Shown: one piece after another, positions 1-13,100 of the stretch
Layout: each line of letters begins with the position of its first letter
Numbering within the stretch: the first letter of the stretch is position 1
Assembly: GCA_033030425.1 (NCBI GenBank)
Contig: JAUFSD010000016.1
Coordinates: 620,001 to 684,000, forward strand
Reading direction: 5' to 3'
Length of the DNA stretch: 64,000 bases
Source of the DNA: Verpa conica
Lineage: Eukaryota; Ascomycota; Pezizomycetes; Pezizales; Morchellaceae
Made by a program: the position numbers and the translations under genes
Notes under the pieces: generated by a model
The model's input: the letters and a program-made list of their open reading frames with translations, nothing else
What the model was told of the DNA's origin: nothing
The model's database searches: none

Positions 1-1491
1 TCAGCTGAGTATTAGATTTTATCCATAGGGTAAGTCTTGATCACTGATATACTTAGGAGAAATAAAAACCAAGATTTGGTATTGATAACTATCCTTACGA
101 CCTTTAAGAGAGAAATATATGTAGATGAGAGCTGTTGATGTATTAATTGAAGGACATGACGCGGCCGGGTAACAACGAGAAGTTGCGCTTAACTAGAGGA
201 ACGGTCAACCTACTTAGTTGCGATCTGGTGATGTTGACGCTGACGGAAGCCCCTAGAGTTTCCATGGAGGAAACAACGCTTAGGGGTAACTGACACAAAA
301 TCGATGAGCACCTTCCGTACTCCCAGGAAAGAGCCGAAGTAGGAACCCGGATGCCTTTCTTGAAGTTGATGCCTAAGTATTACGAAACAGCTGTTGAGTA
401 AGAAAGTAGAAGGTGCATCTGTACTGTAACTTGGAAAGTGTACATATATTTCAGGCTATGCATTCTAATCTACGTCATTAGCCCATTCGTCAATATTTTG
501 GTGTAGAGCTTTTGACCTTGGGCCATTATAGAATTTGGGGTCGTTCGATGCGGTTCGGACTTTGTGCCCCCGGGTCGTGTGATAGTGGGGGTCTTGGCGG
601 GCTTGTTTTTTTTTTTGCGAACCTTCTTGTTGCTTTTTTGTTTAGGCGCCGAAATTCTTGAGGGCTGGATCTTGTACCTGAGGTCTTACTAAAGAAGAGT
701 TGAGATTTAAGGCGAAGTACTTGGACGAGACTGCAGGTACGAGTAGTATGTACCGGTGCTACTCGGTCAGAGGATTGACTGGCTGATGCTCTAGCACCCC
801 TTCCGTGGGATTTGATATGAGGATTTGCAGTCAGATATGCGGAGTAGTCACCTTGCTCCCCGCGCTGGCCGATCGGCTGGAAAGAAGAGGCGGGGGGGGT
901 AAGGAGGATGGCAATGCGCAAGTAAGGCAGATCATGTTTCCTTTTATTTTTTCTGTTGTTGTTGATAGGGGATCTACTGGTCTCGACTGGGCTGTAAACC
1001 ATGGCAAAAAAAATTGATTTACATACTTCTGATATGCAGACGTTGTTTAAATCTAGAGCCCAGCGTTTTAATGCCGGATTTCTGCCGGGGTGGGTGAGAT
1101 TTGATAGGAGGGGGAGTTGTCGAATGCAGCCACCCTGTTCCCCAGGGTCCTTCGGTTAGGGGGCGAGGGCGAGGATTTGTTGATTGTAGCACCAAAACAC
1201 TCACGCGGGCGAGGGAACTGGAGCGGAGTGGGTCTCTTGACTTTGTTCCAGGAGAGAAACAGCATGAGGGCAGAAGAGCAGCTGTGCCTCCCTATGCAAC
1301 CTAGGATTCGCTGTAGCTAACCATAAGCTGTCTAACGTTTGTTAATTTGGAGTCTTTCCGCCGCCACCGGGCTTTCCCCACGAGCCTCTCTTTGTGGAGG
1401 GTGGGCGGCGTGGACCCTTTCCTCCGTATCCCTCCTATTACTCCCCGTTTGATAGAGGATAGCAGTTATGGCCTATTCACGAACTAGGTAG

Positions 1492-1548
1492 AAAGGGAAA
1501 GGGAAAGGGAAAGTAAGGGAAAGTAAGGGAAAGTAAAGGGAGAAAAAG
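1492..1548 (+). repeat. Purine simple repeat, GGGAAA then GGGAAAGTAA units
   Basis: About four GGGAAA hexamers pass directly into three 10-bp GGGAAAGTAA units. The tract is all purine except for the T in each longer unit. It lies about 0.7 kb upstream of the F-box/WD40 start codon. Confidence 0.85.
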
Positions 1549-1628
1549 GAACGGGTCCACTACTGATACTGATTACCCCCCAACACCCTTACCTCTGGTA
1601 TGTAGATATCTCTTCACCCTCCCCCCCC

Positions 1629-1667
1629 CATCCCATCCCATCCTATCCTATCCTATCCCATCCCATC
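1629..1667 (+). repeat. Pentanucleotide repeat (CCCAT / CCTAT)
   Basis: Eight or so pentamers alternate between CCCAT and CCTAT after a poly-C run. It is a pyrimidine-rich microsatellite in the presumed promoter or leader of the F-box/WD40 gene. Confidence 0.85.
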
Positions 1668-2207
1668 ATCAGCATCCATCTAAAACCTTTGCTTTCTCCT
1701 GATAGCTCGAGAGTTCCCTGGTTTGCCCGGAGCAGCCTTCAAGATCAAAATCCCTTCCCCGCATCCTCCCCACTATCAGATATTGAACATACATCAGCTG
1801 GCTCGCCCTTCTCTTCAGGGATTCAATTACCTACATCCACATTTTCAATCCAACTTGTGCTCCCTTATTGATATCAACTTCCTCATCCTCCGCCTCCACC
1901 ACCCCCATTCTATTATTGATAGCTTCCCACCCTAGTATTTCTCTAAAGCTACTACTACCCCTCTCTCGTTTACCGTACCGTCATTCCGCATCAAGGTTGC
2001 CTTCGTGATCCTGTTGTATTGTGGTTGAAGTCTCGTGGCTTTTGCACTCTCGTTGAATCGGCATCCCCTTCCCCTACCGGCAATCTCCGGTGTTTTCGTT
2101 TTCTCAATTTTCCTCAAGCTCTCACCAACAGTCTACCGCGTTTCAAGGTCAAAAATATACCTCGGCGCTTCTACTTTCATTGACAGACATACATCAAGCA
2201 GCCCAAC

Positions 2208-4020
2208 ATGCTCGGCACCCCTACTCCATCTCATCCAGCAACCCGGTCAAAGCTTCCCACCAAGCACTTCCCGTCCTACATGTCCCTCCCTTTTTCGACC
2301 AGCCGACTCTCCCTGTCCGAGCCCGTAGGAATTCGACATGAGACTGCCCACGTCACTGACCCTTCCGCTTCGAGACTAGAGAGCTTCTGCGCTCACCCCA
2401 TTAAGCGAACCAGCAACAGCGTCCGAAAACTACTTCAGAAGGCCTCCCAGTCCTTCCGGTTCACCTCCGGGAATGAACCCTCAGGCGTGATCCACGGTAT
2501 GAAAGAAAGGAAAGTAAAAATTACACTTGGAGACGGAGAGAGCGGCATCGGTATCGACGAAAAGGACAATGAGGATTGCTTCTTCGCAATAGACACTACT
2601 GCTGTTAGGAAAGGTTAGTATCGTCTACGTCGTCGTACAACTTATGTGGGCCCTAGTTAGTGATCGTTTATGCTTACGTTGCTTGCGAGTGAACAAATAG
2701 ACTTTATCAAGGTTCTACCGTCAGAAATCACAGCGCACATTTTGTCCTTCCTCGACCACCAGAGCCTAGTGAATTGCGAATCCGTATCACATTCCTGGCT
2801 GAACGCTGCACGCGACCGCCATGTCTGGCGTAGCGTGTTCCGTGATGAACACGGGCCCTGGAGATCACGACCAGGGAATGATTGGAAAAAAATGTTTAGA
2901 GTTAGACAGGAGCTCAATCAAAGATGGCAAAAGGGCCAGGTTACAGCCAAATACCTGAAAGGACATACCGATAGCGTTTATTGTGTACAATTTGATGAGT
3001 ACGTTTCCCTAGGCAGGAAATTTATGAGCCTCCAACATATTAATCAATTGTTACAGAAAGAAAATTATTACAGGCTCGCGAGATAAAACAATTAGGATAT
3101 GGGATATTAATACAGGGGAATGCCTGAAGGTCCTTGGCCAAAATTCCCGGAATTCCATCTTTGGGGGATCGTCTGATGGGGTGGTCGCGCAGCGGACTAG
3201 CTCCTCGGACTATCATCATGCCTCAGTTTTGTGTCTTCAGTTTGACGACGAGATCCTGGTTTCTGGTTCGTCCGATCACACTTGCATTGTCTGGTCGCTA
3301 CCTTCGTGTACGTCGGTTATGCGACTTAGCGCTCATACAGCTGGTGTCTTGGACGTGTGTTTTGACAAGAAACACATTGTCTCGTGTTCAAAGGACACTA
3401 CAATATGCATCTGGGACCGTAGGACAGGAAAACTTCTTCGCCAACTCACAGGCCATAGAGGCCCTGTGAACGCGATCGCTATTCGTGGGAATCTCATTGT
3501 CAGCGCTTCTGGTGACGCTTTGATTAAACTTTGGAATGTGGACACTGGAAAATGTGTCCGCGATTTCACAGGCCACAACAGAGGCCTTGCATGTGTGCAG
3601 TTTAGTGAAGACGCGAAAACGATTGTGAGCGGTGGAAATGACCAAGACATCAGGGTCTGGGATGCAACCAATGGAGAGTGTCTCAGGGTATTACAGGGGC
3701 ATCAGCTACTAGTCCGTACACTTCATTTAGACTCCAGAAACAGACGAATCATCTCAGGATCTTATGATCAGGTTTGTGATCCTTCGTACACCCTGCATCC
3801 CGCTGTATTAATGCTGACCTACCAATTGCTATAGAGCGTGAAAGTTTGGGACTTAGACACGGGAAAGCTTATTCTTGATATCCAACGATTCCACTCAACA
3901 TGGATCTTATCTGCCAAGGCGGACTACAGGCGAATCATTAGCACTAGTCAGGATAACCGAACTCTAGTGTTAGATTTCAGCACAGGAATGAAGGACTTGG
4001 AGGTCCTGGAAAGTCCTTGA
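2208..4020 (+). CDS. F-box / WD40-repeat protein (probable SCF ubiquitin-ligase substrate receptor)
   Basis: Join 2208-2613, 2701-2998, 3057-3771, 3835-4020; 534 aa. The three introns (87, 58 and 63 bp) have GTTAGT, GTACGT and GTTTGT donors and keep the frame. An F-box lies at about residues 140-182 (LPSEITAHILSFLD, then W at the typical spacing). Seven WD repeats follow from about residue 221, with repeated GH...V starts and IWD/VWD/LWN ends, enough for one seven-bladed propeller. This architecture is that of SCF substrate receptors such as Pof1, Pof11, Met30 and beta-TrCP: the F-box binds Skp1 and the propeller binds a phosphodegron. The first 135 residues are Ser/Pro-rich and unassigned. 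The last blade is degenerate (ends LDF instead of WD). The start is the first ATG of exon 1, in a reasonable context, but is not proven. Which known receptor is the orthologue cannot be decided by eye. Confidence 0.9.
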
Positions 4021-6066
4021 TCTGATTAGCATATTTTTACAAGCTTTGAAACAGTTTGTTGTACAGTGATACTTTGATACATATTCTCCTATTATTGATT
4101 TCTTGGCGAGGCCTTTCCTACGTTCATGCATAGATTTCTCTTGAGATTTCTTCATGTTTTTCTTGCCTTTTCAGCTGGTTTTGGGGGGGATAATCTACTT
4201 TAGCATGGGGATTAGGTGTTGCTGTGAATTTTTATTTTCCTGTGTTTTTAAGGAACTTACTAGTTGTGGAGCGGTGTTCACTAAAGTTGCTTTGCATTTT
4301 AGTCGCGCTATTTATGTCGGCTGGTTTTTTATTCTGCTTTCGTTCCTTCTTTGTGATCCTTTGCACTCTTTCCTTTCCCTGCACATAGCTACACTAGAAA
4401 GTAGAAGATGTACGATAAAGGCATTGATCTGGCCTTTTACTCTTACTCAAATACTCCCTCTTGTGATTTCCTTATCTTTCCAAGAGTCCCCGCGGGTCTC
4501 TTTTCTTTTTTCTACTGTGAATTGTTTGCTTAAATTTGTGGAGTTGTTTTATTCCATACTACACATTATTTTATAGGCTTCTTATCTATGTTTATCGGTT
4601 TGAATATAAATACCTATAACAGTTGTTTGTTTTGAATTTGCTGGGGTGTTATTGGTTTTATCGGTTTTATCGGTTTGGTTTCTTTTCTTTTTCCTAAGCA
4701 TGGTTGTTGTATCATAGTAAGTCACTCGATTGGCTCCTCCCGCTCGTTCGTCTGAAGATTCCTTAATGCGCGCACTCCCAAAAAAGCACTTCGATAACGC
4801 ATCTACTAGAGTACGAAATCTAAAAACCTGACGGCTACAGTAGATAAAGGTTAATACTTAAACCCTCTCACCATAACATTAGGTACGAGATCTACAACCT
4901 ATATACCTCAGGCTATGTTCCTGTACAACACTACCCCGCCTCCCCTCTCTCTATAGAGAGTTCCGCAGCCCACTTTTCATACAAATAATACAATTTTTTT
5001 TTATAAAAAGGTATATAGGGAAAAAGGGGGGGGGAAGGAAAAAAAAAAAGAACAATTGCCCCACTCCCTGCAAAAACCTCGTCTCCAATCGGCGTACGTC
5101 GGGTGTGTGCATATCTTGTGGCACCATGACTGCTCAATGCACATGTACCTTTTGCCACCGGGGTCCGTATTTGTTGAAACCCCTTCCGTGCAGGAGATGC
5201 GAGGTGAGTTTAGGTGTCGTTTTAGAGTACATGAAAAAGATTAAGGCGAAATTAAAAACCTCAGCCCTTTCTTAGCAGCATAAGTGACGGAGAGGGGGTG
5301 GATGATCGAGGGGGGGGGGAGGTCAATAAACTAATGCGAAATTTAATTCCCTCCTATAAGCGTGGTATGTATAAGCGAAATTTTGGAGCGCTGTAACTAA
5401 GATGTAAATGAGTGCCCTTTACCGGCATATTTAGCTGTAATAAATTCTCGCCTTGTACGCGGGTTTTGCTATGCGTGAGGTTTGTTTGGGGCTTCAGTGT
5501 ATTTTTTTCACAGAGACACATTAACAGTGCCTCGGTTTATTGCATTGTGCTGGGGGTATGACTATATGTAGCCAAGATGCGTATAGACTTTATTGGGAGA
5601 TGGGCTGAGGGGGTTATGTGGCCTGTATGCGCGTGCATAGAGCATTATCGATAGTGCTATGGTGACATTTTTTTTTGGTTTGGGAGTCGGGAGATGGGAT
5701 TTAGAGATTGGGTCGCGGGCGGCAATGAATTGTAAAAATGGGCTTAGTCATATAATATCACTCAGTCCTCGGTATAATTAGGAATCAAAAGGTCGTAATA
5801 GCATGGAATGAAAGTAGTAGCACTTATTTCTACATATACTTTAAAGACGATATATAGATCATTTCATGTTCAATTCAACCCCCCTCTCATGCTAGACTAG
5901 CTAGGGATAGGTACGAAAGGCGATAAAAAAGGACCAGTAACAGCTAGCGACTTATATTAATATCAACCATCCCCTCTTTCAGTCCCCTCAACTAGTCCAT
6001 CCACTTTAATCTCTCAGATTGCGTATACCCAAGCCAATAACACATAAATACCTATCTCCTCCCATC
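4021..6066. other. Intergenic region between F-box/WD40 gene and DUF1295 gene
   Basis: The gene on the left ends here and the one on the right also ends here, so this is a convergent spacer of about 2 kb. The first 600 bases are T-rich, like a 3' flank. Several homopolymer runs (A, G and T) occur around 4990-5060 and 5310. Apart from a possible 49-codon frame at 5126 I see no coding signal. Confidence 0.55.
5126..5275 (+). CDS. Candidate 49-codon small ORF with Cys-rich motif
   Basis: An ATG with A at -3 opens a 49-residue frame ending at TAG. The first 26 residues hold a CxCxxCH and a CxxC cluster (C5, C7, C10, H11, C22, C25), which could bind one zinc ion. Right after the second cluster is GTGAGT, a good splice donor, so this might be a first exon. 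No downstream exon was found and no family is recognised. It may be a chance frame. Confidence 0.18.
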   Translation: MTAQCTCTFCHRGPYLLKPLPCRRCEVSLGVVLEYMKKIKAKLKTSALS

Positions 6067-7168
6067 CTACAAGTCCTTTTTCACATCCTTCATTTCATCT
6101 CCTCCCAACAAGGTCCTCCACCCTGGTAAAAACTTATTAACTCTCATTTGATACTCTTTATACTCACTATACTTCCCTGCTGTGATCGATTCCGTAAATA
6201 CCGTACTCCCTTGAAACAACATGCAATAAGAACCTGCTCCAATTGCTCCCCAATACCACGTCACATCTCCAACCCAGCAACTCCACAAATACACGCCAAC
6301 CCAGATCATCTGTTCTGCTGCAAAATTCGGGTGTCTGCTAAAAGACCACAGGCCTGTGACCACAAAACCCCTATCTAGATCTTCCTTTTCAAATTTGTGA
6401 GGGACAACTCCGGTAGCGCGGTATGAGGACTTGGCCGATTGGAAGGCCCATTGTTGTTGGTCGGCAAAGGTCTCGGCAATGAGGGTTAATATCAGGGCTC
6501 TGGAGAAGATGAGATCGGAGGTGGCCCAGGTGGGTATAACAGAGGTGGGGAGAAGGGTGGAAAGGAGGATGACGTAGGCGGGAGTGGCAACGAAGAATAG
6601 TAGGAGGCTTTGGAAGAATGAGATGAAAAACACATTGAGGAAGAAGAAGGCAATGGGGTGAAGGTTATTTTTGAGTATATCCCTAGGAGTTTGTAAGCTT
6701 GAATCCCGGGCAAGCAGATAGAGCGTGGATTGCGGAGGAAACCCACCACCGGTAATCCTCAGAGCCAATATTATAACCCCCCTTTCGCCAGTAATTAAAC
6801 GTCAACCTCGCACTCCATAAGCACCCAAACATAAGCAATGTATCTAGCCTCTCCGTATTCAACCCGTTCAGGTGTGCAAAGAGCGTGAAATGGCCGATAT
6901 AAAACGAAGGGAGTAGACTCCATAGTCTATCAATCTGCGAGTAATTCCGATTAACTTCACTCACAACCAGCACCACCATGGCTAGAAACAACGCGAACAC
7001 CGCCCCCGAGATAACCGGGTTCGTGGCAAGGTACCATTCGGCCGGTGACACCTCACGGCGTAAGAGTGGAAGGATGTGCGCGAGAGAGAGCTGATGGAGG
7101 TAGGGCGCGATTGTGTGCGTATAGGAGGTTATTTCCTCTAGATTGGAGATTGATGGTAATGCAGACAT
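6067..7168 (-). CDS. DUF1295 / steroid 5-alpha-reductase-like membrane protein
   Basis: Complement join 6067-6682, 6747-7168; 345 aa; one 64-bp intron with donor GTGGGT, which joins ...YRW to DILKNN. The protein has several hydrophobic segments (around residues 50-70, 145-185 and 265-290). The C-terminal third contains GLWSFSRHPNF (R257-H258-P259-N260), the diagnostic motif of the DUF1295 family, which belongs to the same fold as steroid 5-alpha-reductases and isoprenylcysteine methyltransferases. Members are polytopic ER membrane proteins thought to be NADPH-dependent reductases of lipids; the substrate of the fungal members is not established. The start ATG at 7168 begins MSALPSI. It is convergent with the F-box/WD40 gene. 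The membrane family is clear; the reaction is inferred from the family only. Confidence 0.88.
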
Positions 7169-10100
7169 TTTGGGGTAACTCTACTCTCAAGGGGAAGAGG
7201 GTAGAAGCGATGAAAGGAAGCTTTTATCTCCACGCTGGAGGTAGCGGGTGAGACATGTAACGGGGCTTATAACGTCACCTCCTGGAGAGATCGGGGAAGC
7301 GCATCTGAGCTGTAGGCGTAGGTTTACTCCTTGTCCGGGCGAGTCCGATCGAGCTGCTCCCGGTTTAGCGCACAGAGCCGCAGCCCACGTGACTCTAGAG
7401 AGTTTACTAATATACCTTATTTGGAGACAGCGCAAGCCTAGTAAAAAGGAGGGTACGGCGGAAAACGTCCCTAACTAATAGGTACTGATTTTTAATAAGA
7501 CGTGGGTAAAGTCTATAGGGCTTTAGGGCACTAAGGTTGTAAGTGGATATAACGTATAATCTGGTATAGAGAGGCTAGAGCTCAAGTAGTACGTATATAT
7601 ATACCTACCCACTAGCTCAGTCCTGCCTTTTATCTTCTAACGTCATGGTAGTAGCATTCACCCTTTGTTGAAATCTCTATTACTTGTAATCTTATATCCT
7701 TATGAAATCTTTAAGTCAGATCAGCAAAGTTACAGATTATCCTAACTCCAATCTCACAGCTAGGCTAGTATACACACGTACCAGCAAGCTGCAGATCCGG
7801 CCGGCCCACAGCCTCCAACCCAGGGGCCAATGATTCCCTGCGTGGACATAGTGGGAGTCGTCCCCACCACGTATTCACTCAAGTGAAATAAACATAAAAA
7901 GTCTTATCGGAATGGTCAACATTATCGTCTCCGCCCAACGAAGACACTACCGCGGCCGCAATATATTATAAAGTGGTGGGAATTAATCAACACGATAATA
8001 AACGCCTTTATTAACCCCCCGAATCTTATAAATATTTAACAGAGAGGACCCGCTAACATAGTCGTACTCCGCTGGGCTGGGCAAGTATATCTAGTTTTAC
8101 AATAAGGACAATAATATAGCACTATAATGAATCCCGATATTATTAAGATCACACTGAAGACCTCCTCATAAGCGAACTTCCCCCCTCTACTCGATCAGAA
8201 GGGCACTACCGTTATATTTTAAAGAAGAGATGGGAAAATACCATAGCAAACACATATGATTCCTTAAACCTTAAAAACACATTACCAATATACGTTCACT
8301 CAACCAAATTAACAAAAGACAGGTGGCAAATTTGTTCAAGAAAACCGCCTCAAGTAGAAAGATAAAGATGTAGTTCTGACAGGAGCAGGAAAATTCTAAC
8401 TAGAGTGCAAGGGATAGAGTTATTTTCAACTCTTAACCATATAATTCCCTAGGCTAATAAATTAGGTGAAACATTTAGCTACACCTTAGACTCTTTAAAC
8501 TCTGCTAGAAAATACCTAGAAATGTGAATCCCTTCGACATCCGTCACCTAAGAGCTAAGGTTCTGAGTTATGTGTTCTCTAACCCTCTTATACTCCTAAA
8601 AAAAACTTTATGCCAAGTATCACAAAGTCACTGGGCGATCTTCGGTCTAAGTAATATCTTCAAGGATAGATTTCAAAATATTTTTTAAAAGATAAAACAA
8701 TAACTAGAATGACAACAGTAAGCCTTTCTACCCAATAAACACATCTCGGCAAGTACAAAGGCCTATAGATACAAGCTAGTCCTACATCGGCATGTAAAAC
8801 CAGGCGACTGGACAGATGAGCAATAACACAAACTGAAAGCTATTTGCTCTCGAGGCGTATTTCCTTCTACACCGGACCTAATTAATATTATAGGGTTAAC
8901 TATGAGTGTAAAAGGAGCAAGGCATAGGAGATTTAGAAGGTCTAAGAAAGGGGAAGATAAAATAATAAACGGAAGAATATTTACCCTATTCGGGAATCTT
9001 CTTAACAAAAATTTCAATAGAATTACTGAGGATGGTGGAATATCAAGAGACAAAGCTCTGGGAGCTATAGAACCCCCCTTCCAGTGACCTAGAGTTTAGG
9101 GCAATGAGGCCTGCAACCATAGGAAGTTTAGCTCAGTATTACTAGTGCGTGGCGTTATCAGGGGTTATATAAAGGTAATAGCTGACTTCCTAGGGTAAAT
9201 TTTTGTGGTAGCCGGAGGAAGATAAATGAGAATGCTCTTTCTCAATTTCTTCCTGACAAGAGCTAGGGTCAACTTTGAGAGCGATGAAGGACAACAGTAA
9301 AATCTAACCTACATAATGATGAGAGGTACAATGCCCGTTCTTTATTGTTTTAAATCGGAAGGGAAGGGGAGCTATCCCAGAGGGTAGGGATAGACCAGAA
9401 TTTCTTGGGTGTTTTCTAAAGGAAGGGCGACCTAGATACTTCCATATTGAGGAATAATATGCCATCCAATATTTTTGCTGTTGTGTTTTATATACTTATA
9501 TCCTCGATCCAGTATAACCAATATATCTCGCTGGGTAGAGCACCAGCCTGGAATGTTCAGTAGAAGGTTCCGAAACCAAATAGGTTTGAAATTTTAGAGA
9601 GCCAAGAACCCGTATCGTTGTTTTAAACACAAAGATCTTATAGTTTAGACCATGTCCTAGATTTAAGAGGTACGTTCTTTATGGATCTATCTCCCTTCAT
9701 AGCCGCTCCTAAGCACCTAGTTATAGAAAGGCCTATCGGAGTAGAGGGCCATTTTACTGGCATTTCTATATCTTATTATTCTCTTTTGAGCGGTCTGATA
9801 AACTAGGGACTATAGTCAGAAGTAGAAAAGGTTAAGGTTGGCTAAATTAAACAGGAAGAATACTTACAGCTATCGATCCCAAGTAAATTGAAAATTAAAA
9901 ATAAACGGAAAGATGGCATACTAACTAAATCGCTACTATATACCAGTGTAGAAATAAATGTAGGAGATATGATTTACCCCAGCACATGGTTAAAGGAAAA
10001 AGGATTTCAACTGTAAATTTTACATGAGAAGTGTCTCAAGCGCTCCATGAGGTTATAGGCGACCTGTTGTCTCGGTGATTCCGTTCTACTTTTAGGTTTC

Positions 10101-13100
10101 GCATATATAGGCTCATTCCCATCGACCACAGGTAAGCTGCCATAGGGGTGGGTATGAGACTAGCTAGGTCTCCCGGCTTTTACAGGTATAAATAAACTTA
10201 TATACATATTTTTAATTCCTAAAACGCCTGGGATAAGTAATTTTACCATTTTAAAAGTCAATTTTAGGCAACCAATTTATTAGACTAGAGAAGAGTTGGT
10301 GGTCAGGCTAAGCCCGACTCATTCCCTACGAATCGAAGCTATTCCTATAACTCCATTCATCGTTTCACTGTTTCTAACGGTAATTTGGTAGTTTTAGGCC
10401 GCTCCACTAGGGGGGTTAGGGACTAAGGCAGCTTACATATAGAATAGGGCAATTTATACATGTGTTTATAATTAGTTAATTGATTTATTCATTTAAACAA
10501 AAATACATGAACTATCACTCGTTATTTTCTAGACTATTTGTGTGATAAAGGTACTGAATTGATTGTCTAAAAGAGATAGAGAGATATTACGATACATGCT
10601 TCAGCAAAGGAAACCCTAAAACCTTATATGGATTGCCTGCCCTAGATCCTCAAACATAGCAAATAGAGATACACGTGACTCGTATATGAAACCGCCCATC
10701 AGCCATCCTTATTAAGAAGCATCTGCAACAATTTAGGGCCCGCTGGGTGGTTTTTCCATGAGCTAGAGCTAGGCCCTAGGCAAGAGCAACAGAAAAGTAT
10801 CAGCTTTTTATTATAATATATTATAACAAACATATAGATGAATTAATCGGCCGAAGACCCACACAGCTGAGATGTATTTTATTATGCACCCAAAGAGTAG
10901 CCAATCCACTACTATGAGTGATGTATCATGATTGAACGGATCTATGTCTAAGTTGGGCAAAGAAATAGAACCTTCCAAATCGGGAAGTGCACCCAGTTTA
11001 ACGCCCACGTCCCGATGGGAGACAAAGCATGATCGGATACTAATGACGAGAGATAAGGGACATGACCACGGGAGAGTATGCTTATGTTTGTCGAGATCGG
11101 ACTTGGGTGGTGATGGTGGATTTAGAATTTGGTATCCTATTCTCAATGCACTATTTCCATAGGATAGTGGGGATTTGATCGCCTATGAGCTCTGGTGCTA
11201 TCTTTTTCACACTAGGTATAATGCTAGCATTGGTTATTGGAGGGATGAGTTATCGGGGAGATTAGGGTCCTCCGGGGAGACGTTTCGTTTCGTGTACCAT
11301 AGGGTCGTGTTCAGTAAATCTCCGGGTGCTACGGATGTTTATTCGTTCCTCTCACCACCTTATATTTGATTCCGTCGCACTCTCAATTCGTTGCTTGACT
11401 CGGTCGCTAGGGTAGCTATAAGGGCCTGTAGGAGTTTTCTTAGGTTTGCAAGAGCCATTCTACGATAACCAAATTGATCGTTATCAACGACGTCAGATCA
11501 TTGCCCCCTGTAGAATATAAACATAGTGCGCGTCGTAGCGGAATTGAGTCCCGGATTTTCGACATTTACCCACCCATCTGACGGTTGACACCGTCGATCC
11601 CTGTTGTGACCAGCTAGAAACAAAATAGCAAACTTGGAAATTGTTGCTCGGGATCTAATGCTGTCGCGGCTTCTATCTTATCCTTGGAACGATCAATAAC
11701 CGCCACTCGAGATCTCACGTGGTCCACGTTTTCAACTTCTCGACTTTAAAGAGTCGATTGCTTCTAGGTTTTTTTTTGCTATAGATCGTGGGCAGCGTCG
11801 TCACAATAACGTAGTCTTAAACCTCTTGTTTCATGTTACTGATAATGTCAGATTTGTTCCTTGCTTTATTAATCTAGGTGGGTTCATCCCGTGATTTCTC
11901 CATTACCTGTTTCCCCCATCTTTGGATTGTTTACTAGTTTTGGTGCCTGCAGCGAATAGTGCGGTATGCAGATCAAATGTGATTTCGTTTTCCCATGTTC
12001 AGATAGAACTCCGACGACATAGATTTCGGTCCTTGGTTACATGCTCTGTGTTTTTTTTGTGACTGCTATCAACAACTGACGGCGTCTCTACTGTTTACTC
12101 AAGGAGCAGTCACAGTTTAGTGGCTTAGAAATATTCGAGATGGGTAGGTAGTAGCTAACCATTCTAAGAAGATACACTCTCCCATCATTAGAAATCATAT
12201 GAAGGTGGTACACATGACAAGAACACACACCCTTTTGAGGTCACCCCATACAAAGGTGAGAACAAACAACGTGTTTCAAGCCGGGCACCTTCATTTTGAA
12301 TTGTTTTCCTTTATTGATAATATTTTCGAGACTTCTGTGACCCCCCTTTTCCTGGAATTCGTCAGTCCCCCTGTAGACAGCTATTTCCCGTAAAATTGCG
12401 CACACCCAGAACCGATCACCAACCGCAGTGCATCCACCCGCCCACATCGAATATTTTCCACAAATTCGATAAGAGATGTGAGAGCAACTTAGATGCTCTT
12501 CGCATCAATGACCGAGGCATTTCGGCCCCCTTTCTTCCATACCATTCCGCAATTTTCCCGGTGTTCTTTCGATTGTTTCGAGGCAGTTCCAACATATTTT
12601 ACCCTTCGATTCATCCAACCCATAGATTGGCATATCTCTTCATCCCGGATTCCGCTCTTGTGCCCATCCAAGACAAGCATTTTCTCATGTGTGTGCATTT
12701 GTAGTGTCTCTTTGCGTGTACAACAGGGCCCAACAAAAGGCCGCAAATGATGCTGCGATGCGGCACCCCCGCGCCCAAAGAGCAAGCCGAGACATTCGCT
12801 GAAGCCCTGGCACGCCGTATCACCAGTGCGGCGGCCAGTGCCCCCAGGCGTAGGCCTGTCCTTACATGCAATAATTACTTATTTCTTCCAGTCCAGATTT
12901 CCACTTTTAACGTTGCCCTTGCCTTGAGCTTTCCTTTCCTTTCCTCCTGCTTTTCTTCTCCCCCCAAAGCAGTTCCTCCTCACTCCTGTTCAACAACATT
13001 TTATACCTCGTCAACTGAGTAATACTTTTTACGTCGCTAGTCCATGTAAGCCATTCACCCCCTAAGTTTAGCTTACCTATTACTTTCCCAAGAGTTGTGT

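Larger units (their letters stand above)
1..2207. other. Intergenic region upstream of the F-box/WD40 gene
   Basis: I see no convincing gene. Short frames on both strands overlap each other and have no recognisable domain. The last 600 bases become pyrimidine-rich (many CCC, CTT and CATCC blocks), as is usual for promoter and 5' leader sequence of filamentous fungi, so the leader of the gene starting at 2208 probably lies here. Two simple-repeat tracts (about 1492-1548 and 1629-1667) are listed separately. Confidence 0.6.

Noticed and set aside
526..1002. 158-codon minus-strand frame beside the F-box/WD40 gene
   Set aside because: Basic, Ser/Pro-rich composition with homopolymer-coded Lys runs and no recognisable domain; it lies in the promoter region and overlaps other frames.
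4154..4576. 140-codon hydrophobic frame downstream of the F-box/WD40 gene
   Set aside because: Hydrophobicity comes from T-rich 3' flank; no domain and no good start.
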